DNA from: Pseudoneurospora amorphoporcata
Lineage: Eukaryota; Ascomycota; Sordariomycetes; Sordariales; Sordariaceae
Assembly (NCBI GenBank): GCA_033297205.1
Contig: MU859415.1
Coordinates: 1 to 19,555, forward strand
Reading direction: 5' to 3'
DNA: 19,555 nt
This document shows positions 1 to 9,802 of this stretch, in pieces; positions within the stretch are counted from its first letter, which is position 1; each line of letters begins with the position of its first letter. The notes below the pieces were generated by a model. That model did no database searches, was not told the origin of the DNA, and saw nothing but the letters and a program-made list of their open reading frames with translations. The position numbers were made by a program, and so were the translations under genes.

Positions 1-329
1 AAGGACAGGAAACGGGTCTTTTAATCACGTGGTAGGGTCAAAAAACTGAACCACCAGCTCCCATATCCATATCGTTCGGACGGAGGCAAGACGGTGAGTG
101 GGGAGGCGGCGCTAAAAAGATGAATATAATTGGGCGGATTACGAGAAAAGTTGACCGTCCTGACACTGCGGCTAGATCTTTTACACGGGTAACACCAAGA
201 TTGCACTCGGTCAGAAGACCATTCCTGATTGGTTCCTAGTATATGCAGTTAGTCGCCGAGTCTGAGGAGAGCATGGCAAGGGTGTCACAGGCATTGCCTG
301 CCTTGTTTCTATATATAAGTGCACATTCA

Positions 330-398
330 CCAGTCTGGGTACAGACTGGCAGTCATGTGACATGGTGACTCAGGGTGGGTCCATGTAGTGGACCCACC
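330..398. repeat. Two adjacent perfect hairpins
   Basis: CCAGTCTG (330-337) is followed by the loop GGTA and CAGACTGG (342-349), an 8-bp perfect stem. GGTGGGTCCA (374-383) is followed by TGTAG and TGGACCCACC (389-398), a 10-bp perfect stem. They sit just downstream of a TATA-like sequence at about 312-319. Their role is unknown; a structured transcript leader or a degenerate transposable-element end are both possible. Confidence 0.7.
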
Positions 399-524
399 GC
401 CCCATGCCCTACATAGTTCTCGTGCGCGTACAGGACTCTCTTCCTGTTCCTCGCACAACAATCAGTCTTACCATAGTGCTTGCTCGCGCCCCGTGACAAA
501 GGGAATCGCTCGCTCTTGTCTTGT

Positions 525-546
525 TGGATCACGGTTTGGTGATCCA
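525..546. repeat. Perfect 8-bp hairpin
   Basis: TGGATCAC (525-532), loop GGTTTG, GTGATCCA (539-546). It is the third perfect inverted repeat within about 220 bp and has no protein-coding context. Function unknown. Confidence 0.65.
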
Positions 547-734
547 CTATGACAAACTGATCACGATCGACCTCCTTCATGTATCTGCCTTAACCTACCT
601 CCTTCATCTGCCTGCATTAGCCTACCTGCATCAGCCTACCTCTTCACTTCCATCCTGGCATGCCATAACCATGGTGGTTGGCTTGCAACACACTGCCGAC
701 GCAGCCGCCAACACCTTTGTAGACGAGTCGATTG

Positions 735-800
735 GCTGAGAGAGCTGTATGCCAGGGCTGAGAGAGCTGCATGCCAGGGCTGAGAGAGCTGCATGCCAGG
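735..800. repeat. Tandem repeat, 3 x 22 bp
   Basis: Three head-to-tail copies of the 22-bp unit GCTGAGAGAGCTGYATGCCA+GG occupy 735-756, 757-778 and 779-800. They differ only at one C/T position in the first copy. The unit is not a multiple of three, which argues against a coding origin. The near-identity suggests recent slippage duplication. Confidence 0.9.
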
Positions 801-1301
801 GCTGCGAAACAAGGTGACGGCGGCGTTGAGAGCGACAAGCCAACCACAGCTCTAGGATCAGAAACTGGCAGCCTCCAACTCACTCAAAGTTTTCCCCTTG
901 AACTTGCAGCAGAGCATTTGATCATGACTGCAATTCCCAAACGTTGTGCACATCTCCGTCAGCCCTCCGTTGGTAAAGTGCTGACAGTGGAGCAGCCGTC
1001 ATCTCCAAACCCGCTTTTTCTGTCATCCGGACACTCTGATTCTGTAAAGGAAACATTCCTTCAATTTCAGCCTCCTTTACACTTCACATCTTCCTTCGCA
1101 AATTCCCAGGTTCATCGGCTTCAATCCTCCTTCAAACATCTCCACCCCCGAATCCTCCTCTCCAGCGGCTCCAGCTTCTCCCCAACAATCCCAGTATCCA
1201 CCCCCTCCTTCCACTCCCTCTGGACGCAAGGGCATTGTTTGTCGCCTCCACTGATGGACGACGACGGTGATGGAGAAGACGCAGGAACCCTCCTCGCCTC
1301 G

Positions 1302-2630
1302 TCAACTCTCAGGCACTCTCAAAATATCATCCACAAACACCACCTGCCCCGTCTCAATCGACCGATTCGCCGCAATCCCCGTCAATATCGACGCCGCCCC
1401 ATCGACATGGCTCGCCGCGCGCATGTACTCATCCGTCGTCGGCTCCCCAAACAAATCATTCAGCAACACACTATCCCCTCCGCCATGCGCGCCCTTACTC
1501 TCCTCAATCTCGATCTCCCTCGGTTGCTCAAACAGCGGCCTCAGCAGGATAGTCCTCTTCTCCAACGCTCCCTCCAGCGTCTGGTCCCCTCCCGAATTGA
1601 CATAGCTATTCTCCACCACTTCCACCTCCAACCTGCCGCCGGTCCCGTTAAAGTTCACGCGGAACCCTTCCCACGGGGCGTAAGCCGTCCAGGAGTACGT
1701 CATGACCGCCCCGTTGCGGTACCGGATCAATAAGTTCATGGTATCCTCGATACTGATCCCATCACTAAAAACGCTCTGGTCACGGTAGTACCCATCCTCC
1801 CCCTCGGCGTCGAGGTACAGCGCCTTGAGGGCCGGGGAGGACTCCAAGTCTAGAGCAAAGGGGTCTTGCTTGGCGACTTCGCTGCCGCGAGTGCGGCTGT
1901 AGAACTTGGTCACGCCTCTCTTCTCGGCGTTCTCCTTGCCGTAGAACTTGAGGTCACCCTGGGCGTAGACGGACAGGGGACGGGTCTGCAGCCAGAAGTT
2001 GACCAGGTCGAAGTGGTGGGTGGACTTGTGGACGAGCAGGCCGCCGCTGTTCCTCTTGTCGCGGTGCCAGCGCCGGAAGTAATCGGCGCCGTGCGAGGTG
2101 TTGAGAAGCCACTCGAAGTGGATGGAGGTCACGGTGCCGATGGCGCCGGAGCGTAGGATCTCAAACACTTTGGTGTTGTGAGGGGCGTACCGGTAGTTGA
2201 AGGTCACTCGGACCTTGCCGCCCGTGCAATCGACAGCTGAGAAGATATCGCGGCATCGGGGGGCGTCGATGGTCATGGGCTTTTTGGTGATGACGTTGCA
2301 GCCGAGCTCGAGGGCGCGGACGATGTAGATGTTGTGAGTGCGGTCGATCGAGGTCACAATCACCTCGTCCGGAGCAGTTGATTTGATCATCGCGTCAAAG
2401 TCGGTAGCCAGAAAGGTGGGCACTTTGCCGTGGCCCAGAGCCTCAAGCCGGCTGTTGGCGTAGTCCATCCTAACCTGATTCGTGTCGCATAGCCCGACGA
2501 TGCACGAGGTTGAGCTGTAATCAGTTGCAATGGCCTTGTAGAAGAAGCCGGCTCGGCCACCAGTGCCGACGATGGCGTACCGTTTTCTTCCTGTGCCGCC
2601 TTTGGCAAGGGACTGGGATGCTTCGCTCAT
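1302..2630 (-). CDS. Gfo/Idh/MocA-family NAD(P)-dependent oxidoreductase
   Basis: Uninterrupted 442-residue frame. The N-terminal Rossmann segment has a GTGGRAG dinucleotide-binding loop (about residues 23-29), followed by a C-terminal alpha/beta domain containing GGLLVHKSTHHFDLVNFW (about 192-209), which carries the His/Asp residues typical of the family's active site. Members oxidise or reduce sugars, inositols and related polyols in the cytosol; the substrate cannot be read from the sequence. The family's EKP cofactor motif reads KKP here (VITKKPMTID). That is one base from EKP, GAA to AAA, in an otherwise intact gene. The next gene, 883 bp away and divergent, is a wrecked Dal5-type transporter, so a former uptake-plus-metabolism pair is possible. 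The start is the first ATG of the frame. Family sure, substrate unknown. Confidence 0.93.
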   Translation of the reverse strand: MSEASQSLAKGGTGRKRYAIVGTGGRAGFFYKAIATDYSSTSCIVGLCDTNQVRMDYANSRLEALGHGKVPTFLATDFDAMIKSTAPDEVIVTSIDRTHNIYIVRALELGCNVITKKPMTIDAPRCRDIFSAVDCTGGKVRVTFNYRYAPHNTKVFEILRSGAIGTVTSIHFEWLLNTSHGADYFRRWHRDKRNSGGLLVHKSTHHFDLVNFWLQTRPLSVYAQGDLKFYGKENAEKRGVTKFYSRTRGSEVAKQDPFALDLESSPALKALYLDAEGEDGYYRDQSVFSDGISIEDTMNLLIRYRNGAVMTYSWTAYAPWEGFRVNFNGTGGRLEVEVVENSYVNSGGDQTLEGALEKRTILLRPLFEQPREIEIEESKGAHGGGDSVLLNDLFGEPTTDEYMRAASHVDGAASILTGIAANRSIETGQVVFVDDILRVPES

Positions 2631-3512
2631 CTTGAGGGTGGCTGTTCAAATCCAGCCAGCTGGGAGGAAGTCGAGTCGTGAGAGGGCTCTACCGTGGTGT
2701 GTTGCAGTGGCGTGCCGAACCTCGAACAGCAGGTTTAGATAAATGACAGTTTTGCAAGACAAGGGGCACGAAATGTGGAATGTCAAGAGGAAAAGACAAT
2801 CGAAGAGCACTCAGTGTAAAGATGGATAGCTACTATATTCCTCGGTTGGCTTGGCCCCTCGGTCATAAATAACCTAGAGGCCGAAGATTAGGCTGAAGAC
2901 GACGAATAGATCGGCACGGATGCCGGCTTGATGGGAGAAATGGTGGCATGCACCCCAACATCACTGCAACCTTCAACCACCCAAAAACGCAGGGAAGTGC
3001 GGAGAGAGCTAGAATATGGCATGGGATTGGGTTGGTTAAACACAGGGCGTCATGGTCTAGAAAATTGACATATCACGACCAAGGTAAATGGTGTACATGA
3101 AGGGAAGGCAGGTAACCAACCTACCCTGCAAAGACATCCAAACTCTACAGCCACTTGAAGTAGAGGACGCTTTCCTTTGGGTGTTCCGTCATGAGATGAG
3201 GTGGCTGGGCTTTGATGCCTCCGTGGTTCGTCGACTCCTGGGAAATACCCAACCCTCTCGACATACACGTGGTGTGGTTCGGGATAGAACAAGGCGGTAG
3301 ATGGCCCAGCACCCTTTATCTGAAAGGGCCGCCCTCCGAGGATCAAGACGAGACATTGCCCGCTGGGCCCGTTATTTGGACGACGATCTAGTATTGGCCA
3401 AGATCCCACATTAACAACAAAACCTTGACCGAAGACAACCATGACTGTAGACCAGGGGAAGGGATAGGGCGATATCACTCTTGCGCCTGTCCATGACGAG
3501 CCCACCATAAGG
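2631..3512. promoter_or_regulatory. Divergent intergenic region between oxidoreductase and transporter remnant
   Basis: This 882-bp gap separates two genes read in opposite directions, so it must hold both promoters. No credible open frame is present. AT-rich TATA-like stretches occur (for example ATAAATAACC near 2865), but no defined binding site can be supported. Confidence 0.4.
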
Positions 3513-4932
3513 ATGGCCCGCGACAAGGCTACAGACTTCCTTGCGAACCATGCCGAAGGCGGGACATCCTTCAGTACCGAAGAGGAAAAGGCCGTTCTGC
3601 GCCGGATCGACCTTTGTGTTCTGCCCTTGCTCCTCTGGGCATACTTCTTTCAGCAGCTGGATAAAAGCTCGCTCAATTATGTCTCCATCTTTGGCATTAC
3701 CGACGACGCACACCTGGTGGGCAAGCAGTACTCATGGCTGGGTTCCATCTTGTACCTCGCGCAGCTCTTCTGGCAGCCTGCAGCAGCCTTCATCCTCGTC
3801 AAGCTCCTCACCGGAAAGGTGATTGCAACTGCTATCTTCCTCTGGGGTTGTTCTCTTGCCATTATGTCTGCTTGTCCTCTTCACCTATGGCCTGGGCCAT
3901 ATCCACAGCGACAATATGTTCCGCTACCAGATTATCTTATTGTTCTGCGGCCTCTTGACAGGCGTGTATTCTGTTGCTGTTCTCATCTTCATGCCAGACT
4001 CGCCGATGGAGGCCAAGTATCTCAGGGAACGGGAGAAGGTCATTGCGGTCGAGCGGCTCAGAGCTTACCAGATGGGTGTCGCGTCAAGGACGTGGCGATG
4101 GGACCACGTGCTGGAAACACTCTTGGACTTGAAGACTTGGTGTTGGTTCATCGCTATCATTGCGATCTCGCAAGTGTTTTTTGTCCGTTTCTAGTCCACG
4201 TTTAGATTAGCAAAAAGGACACCAAGCTGACGTTGTGATACAGCATTACCAGTGGCGGCATCGGGAATTTTGGTAACCTCATCGTCAAGTCGTTTGGATA
4301 CTCGAGTTTCGAGACCATCCTGTTCAACATTCCGTTCGGCGTGATCCAGGTCGTTGCCGTTGTCGGGACTGGCTGGTTAGCCACTAGGTTCCAGCGCAAG
4401 GGCTTGGTGATTGCTGGCGTCAGCGTCCTGCCCATGATCGGAACCATCCTGATGCTGACGGTGTCGCGAGAGCACAAGGGCGTCCTCTTGTTTGGCTACT
4501 ATCTGGTGTCGTGTATGGCCGCTATTACGCCGCTGATCTACGCATGGCAAGCGCAGAACACGGGAGGTGATACCAAGAAGAAGTGCACGTCGGCCATGGT
4601 TGTTTATCGGAATGTGCACGGGCAACGTCATCGGGCCTCTGCTGTACTCGACCGACCATTACCGACCCGGCCTGACTGCCGACCTGATCATGTTCGTCCT
4701 GGTGGGCGTCCTGTCGGCCCTGATTCCCTTCTACCTCATGTTCCTCAATCGCCGGCATGCTCGGAGGCGGGAGGTGCTGGGAAAGACGGCCAAGGTCGTG
4801 GACGAATCCATGGTTGGCAAGAGTTAACTGGAGACAAGCAAGGCGGTCGAGGTCGAACGGTCGCTCGAGGAGGATAACGCGCTGCAGGACATGACGGATC
4901 TGCGGAACGAGGATTTTATCTTTGTGTATTGA
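3513..4932 (+). pseudogene. Broken Dal5/allantoate-permease-type MFS transporter
   Basis: The N-terminal part has the family's opening (EEKAVLRRIDLCVLPLL, then WAYFFQQLDKSSLNY) and the first membrane helices. The gene then breaks in three places. Near 3868-3880 the reading jumps frame from LAIMSA to LFTYGLGHI, and roughly 70 residues expected between them, including the cytoplasmic loop and helices 4-5, have no DNA. At about 4600 one extra G after ATG shifts the frame. At 4825-4827 an in-frame TAA follows MVGKS, while the same frame continues to a typical family tail (LQDMTDLRNEDFIFVY) ending at 4932. An intron around 4194-4243 (branch CTGAC, acceptor CAG) joins the middle pieces. Intact members are plasma-membrane anion:proton symporters for allantoate, nicotinate, vitamins and similar solutes. 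Sequencing error could explain the single base but not the deletion. Confidence 0.85.
4194..4243 (+). other. Probable intron in transporter remnant
   Basis: A 50-bp GT..AG segment with a CTGAC branch site at 4227-4231 and a CAG acceptor. Removing it changes the interrupted TA|C codon to Tyr and joins the segment ending SQVFFVRF to ITSGGIGNFGNLIVKSFG, a recognisable family stretch. The donor GTCCAC is weak; GT at 4174 or 4183 would not keep the frame. Confidence 0.5.
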
Positions 4933-5008
4933 GCTTGTTGGGAATCTGCCTGTGGTGTTGTGGAAGTGGTTCGGAGGAGAGGACGACGGGGCCGCCCTTC
5001 AGCAGACC

Positions 5009-5087
5009 CCGCAGCGGGGATGACAGCTCCCGCGGGGCCCCGCCACGGCTGCAGGTCCGAGTGTCATTGCCCCGCTGTCCGCTGCGG
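5009..5087. repeat. GC-rich imperfect inverted repeat
   Basis: The left arm (5009-5025, CCGCAGCGGGGATGACA) and right arm (5062-5087) are imperfect reverse complements: both contain CCGCAGCGG and ATGACA, and the right arm has an extra block between them. Inside lies a perfect 12-bp palindrome, GCGGGGCCCCGC (5032-5043). The element sits between the transporter remnant and the F-box gene promoter. It could be a small transposon remnant or a protein-binding palindrome; nothing decides this. Confidence 0.5.
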
Positions 5088-5385
5088 AGACGGTCAATGT
5101 ATAGGGGCATCTAACCAACAATGTGTTGATGCTCTTCTCCGGCAACGGCTTGAAAATATTGTTTAGTCTTCTCAAGAAGCAGATGGCCATTAGTAATTAA
5201 ATTTTAAACATGCGAAGTTGCTTGGTGTACCTTGAAGAATTGATAATCCGACATGTTCCACTCTATACGCTAGGGGAAGTTGCAGCGTTACAACCCGCCA
5301 TGACTCCTTCCCATGACTCCAATAACACAACAGGTACCAATTCTAGGCAACAGCGCCTCGACTGGAGGTACCTTCCCGCATGGTG

Positions 5386-5517
5386 CTTTATAACGTGGAG
5401 CTTTTCACTTTCTTCGCATCCTTCCTCTTTTCATCCTCTCTTCGTCTTTTCTTTCATCCTTTGCACCGGCTACTCAATTCATATCCTTCCCCCATCGGCC
5501 CATTCCATCCAACAACC
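5386..5517 (+). promoter_or_regulatory. TATA-like box and pyrimidine-rich leader of the F-box gene
   Basis: A TATAA at 5389-5393 lies about 125 bp before the ATG at 5518. It is followed by a long C/T-rich tract (about 5398-5515), typical of leaders of expressed filamentous-fungal genes. The ATG stands in a good context (ACAACCATGGCG). This is why 5518 is chosen over the in-frame ATG at 5380, which lies upstream of the TATA sequence. Confidence 0.55.
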
Positions 5518-8500
5518 ATGGCGCTGACAAGGTTCAGGATCGTATGCAACCTCTGCCAGGCCATCATCCCACCAGTCGAGCAAGACCTCAACAATGACGA
5601 CGGGCCAATTCCCAGGCTGGAATGGCATCAAGAGACCAGGGCAGTGAGAGCAATCAGAGACACTTCCTCTCCCTTTCTCACAGGTGTTGGCTATTTGACC
5701 CGTTGGGGAGTGCTCCAGGCCAGTCACAATCCCGATGTTCCGTACAGAACAGACACAGGACTTCTCAATCTGGGGGCCCGGAATGATGCCATCTTGAGCC
5801 AGTCTGGCAACGGTCAGGCTAACCACCCCAAGTACCTCACCTTCGTCTTCCACGATGTCTGCTGGCAGCTGTTCTTGGCTGGCATTCTGCTTGGTCTTCC
5901 AGACTCTGTCACAACCTGCCGCACACCTCAAGAGCAGGTTGGACTTGTCGCCGAGGCTCTGTTCAGATATCTCTCGTGTATGCCACTTACCAAGCTCAAC
6001 CAGGTGGTGGTTCCGCATGATCTTCCCCCTTACCGCGCCGCCCATCTCGTTCTGCCCCGGGACTACGCTCCCACTGACCGGGCCATCATGATGGCAGATC
6101 CCTCTGACCTACCAACACTGGATGGCTCACCACAAGTGGTTGACCATCAGCATAACGACCACCTTTACACCATCAACCCCAACTTTCACTCCGCATCTTC
6201 AACAGATACTCCCCTTTCCACGCTCCCTGAAGAGTTGATTCACCAGATTCTGAATCTTCTCCCTTCCCCCGACGTCTGCAACCTTCGGCTAGTATCTAGG
6301 TCTGTTGCGAGCGTCTCGAGCCCTTTGCAGCTTCCCAGGTCCTTCTGGGCCAGTCGCTTCCAGTGTGAGAACGAGATGGGCTTCTTCTACCCTGGCCGTC
6401 CCTTCCCCGACACCAAACCACCTACAGACTATCGCCAACTCCATTCCACACTCAGGCTCGAGTTGAGCAAGGTGACTGAAGTCATGAACCTGAGAAACAG
6501 GCGCCGGATTTGGCGCATGTTGCGAGAGATGTCCTGTTGCATTACTCTGGCGATTGAGCACATGTGGTCGTCAACGAACGGTGACAGTGATACAGGTACT
6601 CCTTTCGTACACATTCCCGAGGGCCACGTAGCCGGGAGATTGGTCTGTCCCCTGCCTCTCCGCGGTGGTCCTGTTACCAAGGCATTGGAACGTAGCGTTG
6701 GCACAACGATATTTGCTAGGCAAGCTGCCATATTTCCAGACCTTTTATTACAGGCGCCCATGTGCGTCGGTGTATCATTTCTGAGAATTGACCAACGTCC
6801 CTATGTCTGTGGCATCAGGGTTCTGTCTGCCAGGTCTGATCAGGCTTGTAGAGTGGGCGTCATTATCCAAGAAAGTGAAACTATCGTCGCCTTGAAAGCT
6901 GATGATGAGTTGTCTGGCTTCCGTGTGGCATGTCTTGCCAATGGTGTGGTTGGCTTGGGTCTTCTAATTCGGCCTGTTTCTAACCCTGAGTGTGTCCCCA
7001 TGCTTCACCCTTTCACAGTGGGTAATCTGGATACAAGCACAAGTGGCTTGGGTCTTGCAGACATTACCCCTACTGGTGGAGGCCTTCCAACGGGCATCAT
7101 TGCTGGGCTTGATGTAAGTACTTTATCTTCACTGTATGTCTTTGGAAGTCCCAGACTAACATTTACCGCTATAGGCTGCCTGCAGAATTGTCTCTCTTCA
7201 GCTGCTTGAGTGCCAGTCATCCTTTTATAAGGAGGAAGAGGATATCTCCACTGGTCCCTTCGCGAAGAAGGCCACGCAACCACGTTCCCAGGCTGTAATG
7301 TGGAGTCCGTCTATCCCTCCAAACGAACAAGATATCCTCACTCCCAAGACAAAGCCAGGTATCCACGGCTCAGTTGCTGTGCGAGAAGATCAAGGCTCTG
7401 ACTTTGTCCTTAACATCCCCTTTGGCGGGGAAAGAGGGGAGAGACTGAAGACACTCAACCGAATAGTTGCTTACACAGATCCTTACTCGGCGTATGGGGC
7501 GTTCAAAGGCTTCGGCTTCCATTACGATGATGAGCCGGCTGAGGTATTCTACGGAACAAGAAAGGAGTATGGTTCCTTTCCAATTGCGTTCCGTCAGTGC
7601 CTTCAGTCATCGTTTACCATCAACGGTAATGGGGGCGAAGTAATCGACCACATAGAGCTATTTGGCTTGGTGTCGCAATGGTATAAGCTAGACGCTATAA
7701 AGGTTTGTGACCCGTGTTCTTCCATTTACGGATACCCTCAGCAGCTAACAAACCCAGTAGATTACCACGAATTTTGGAAGATGTGTCCACTTCAAGCATG
7801 AAGCGGAGGGGTTCCTAAAAACGCTTGCAACGTCTACAGCCAGCCCTGAATTGAGCATGCTTCACCCACCCGTCGGGTCAACGATCATCGGATTGTATGC
7901 AAACATACACGTAAGTCACCAATTAGCAAATTATCGATCTTTGAACTAATGCTAACCATCTTCAAGCAACCCTCAGGTTCTGTGCAAGCCCTTGGGTTAC
8001 GATGTGCTACTGAGCCCCAAGTTGCCCGACATTCTACGGTGTGGGACGCGGCAGCGAGCCATTGGCTTTTGTCACCACCGCCAGTATACAAGTTTTACGA
8101 CCCCAAGAACGCCGTAAGGGGGAAACTGGGGTTTGGCTATAGCAGCGGAGTCCGCCGGCTTTACAACATCCGCCGGATCCGGGTCTCATGTGGCTCAGTT
8201 TCTGGATCCCGACAGCCTCACATCATTTCAGGTCTCTGCTTCGAATTTAACGACACGGATGAGTCTGTGTACTTGGGACAATGGCTGAATGAAGTTGCGA
8301 GTTTTAATATTGAACAGGAATCTGGACGGGTCGTTGGAATTACCACGTGGAGACTTTTCGATCGAGATCGCACCTTGGTGGGAGCGAGCGGAGATCCATG
8401 GGTTGATCCCTTTTCCCATCGCTTCCGCATTGATCAACTATACACTGGCTTGAAGATTGAGACGGGTTCCGGGAAGGTCTTTGAGATCCCTCCAGACGAC

Positions 8501-9459
8501 CCGGAGAAACTCGGGTATGAAAAGGTTCACTTCCGGGAGAACGCCTTCGAAGAATTTGTAAGTGATGACTCAAAGCAACATGAGTATCTCAAACACACTG
8601 GCTGACAGATGCAACAGGCGGGTCTGTATTGGAAATATACCTTCCACAACGATTACTTCACCCCGCTCTACAGGCAGAAGCACCGATATCTTTCAGTCCT
8701 CCGCAATCCCGATCGGACAGAGCAGATCTTTTGGCAAGAGGCGCAAGACTGGCAGACAGGGACATGTTATAATCTTTCGGCAATCCATGTTGTGTGGGGG
8801 TCTGCCGATCCTGTGGCAAGAATGTCCGGACTCATCTTCGAATATGGGGGCGGGAAGATTCGAAGACAGGTAGGATCGATGAGTCTCCCGGGCGCGACAA
8901 GGCAGTCACTCAAACTGGCCGAAGGAGAAGAGATCACACGGGTACATGTCCTGAGGCCGGTAGGAACCGTACGTCAAGAGGGGTTTTTGTTTCAGGGACC
9001 GCCCAGGAGGGTCATCGATTACTCCTCGTTCTTCCATATCGAGGTAAGCAAGTCCAATATCTCTGTCATTCGGAAGTCAGTACGAGATGGTATGCTAATG
9101 TTCATGGGCAGTTCCATACAAGTTTAGGACAGAAAGCAGTGTTCAGTCGCCAGATGCCCCGAAATGAAGCACGGGGCGAAGAACAGAGGGCTAACTGCCT
9201 TGGAGTCTGCTGCCCTTACTTGTTCACGCGTGATTGCAGATACAATCCAACCAAGACCGAGCGGCCGTCGGACGCAAGCATCGTTGCGGCAGAAAAGGAG
9301 AAATATGGAGAGGACGGTGTGTCTCTGAATACGAATCATCAGCTCGTTGGCCTCGGCATAACTGTAGGAGACCACACGGGGTCAGGGGGTTATGCGACGA
9401 TAGATGGCATCCAAACTGTGGTTGCGGGGTATGATCAGTGGATGGAAAATAAGCGATGA
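5518..9459 (+). CDS. Large F-box protein with repeated C-terminal beta-type domains
   Basis: Six exons joined by five introns, all phase 0: 7114-7174, 7703-7760, 7911-7966, 8558-8617 and 9044-9111. Donors are GTAAGT-like (GTTTGT once) and most introns have CTAAC/CTGAC branches. The product is about 1212 residues. It begins with a CNLC pair near residue 10, then an unfamiliar N-terminal region. An F-box follows at about 235-280 (TLPEELIHQILNLLPSPDV, then LRLVSR), which would bind Skp1 in an SCF ubiquitin ligase. The C-terminal two thirds contain at least three related stretches (about 413-485, 820-890, 1003-1070) that share an aliphatic-GIRV/IHV strand, an SGLxFEF/IFEY strand and a closing V..W/V..L strand, suggesting repeated beta-sandwich or beta-prism modules for target recognition. 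F-box proteins of this layout occur in filamentous fungi. Targets are unknown. The acceptor at 8617 could instead be 8608, adding three residues. Confidence 0.85.
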
Positions 9460-9802
9460 GCTGGTGATCTTGGAGGCTGAAGGTATTACAGTTGGCTCCA
9501 TTACTTCGGTCTCCTTTCGGATTTGTCTTCACTCTGTTTTGAGCGACCAACGACATGACTTGTCCATGAGCTGGCGATGCAGGTCATAACTTTCGTATCA
9601 CACAAGAAAATGACTACTGTGACAAGCAAAACTCGAAGTCTATTCTTTGCTATCTATCACCCACCGTCCCTCATGCACGATTACCAAACTATTTCCCAAT
9701 TCCCATGTCGAACTGTTCGGCATTCAATGTTACCACCACCACAACTCCATCACCACCCCCAACCCACTCACCACCTACCTTACCTCGAGCTTACTAATTT
9801 AC
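9460..9802. other. Intergenic region between convergent genes
   Basis: 343 bp between the ends of the F-box gene (+) and the RS-repeat gene (-). It is C/A-rich in its right half (CCACCACC-type runs near 9733-9790). It presumably holds both 3' untranslated regions. No further gene is seen. Confidence 0.5.

Larger units (their letters stand above)
1..1301. other. Non-coding region downstream of the oxidoreductase gene
   Basis: No convincing gene is visible. The open frames here lack domains and overlap low-complexity stretches. A TATATAAG sequence lies at about 312-319 and an inverted CCAAT (ATTGG) near 227. Three perfect short hairpins (330-349, 374-398, 525-546) and a 22-bp tandem repeat (735-800) are listed separately. 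A TATA-like box followed by dense inverted repeats could mark the U3/R part of a decayed LTR, but no TG..CA ends, primer-binding site or duplicated target could be assigned, so this stays a guess. Confidence 0.5.

Noticed and set aside
735..800. CRISPR-like short repeat array
   Set aside because: Copies are directly adjacent with no spacers, and the genome is eukaryotic.
771..1733. A 320-codon open frame on the plus strand
   Set aside because: Its second half is antisense to the oxidoreductase gene and its first half is low-complexity Ser/Pro/His sequence without domain features.
2644..2653. GTTCAAATCC resembling a tRNA B box
   Set aside because: No A box at the right distance and no acceptor stem can be folded; it sits in the leader of the oxidoreductase gene.
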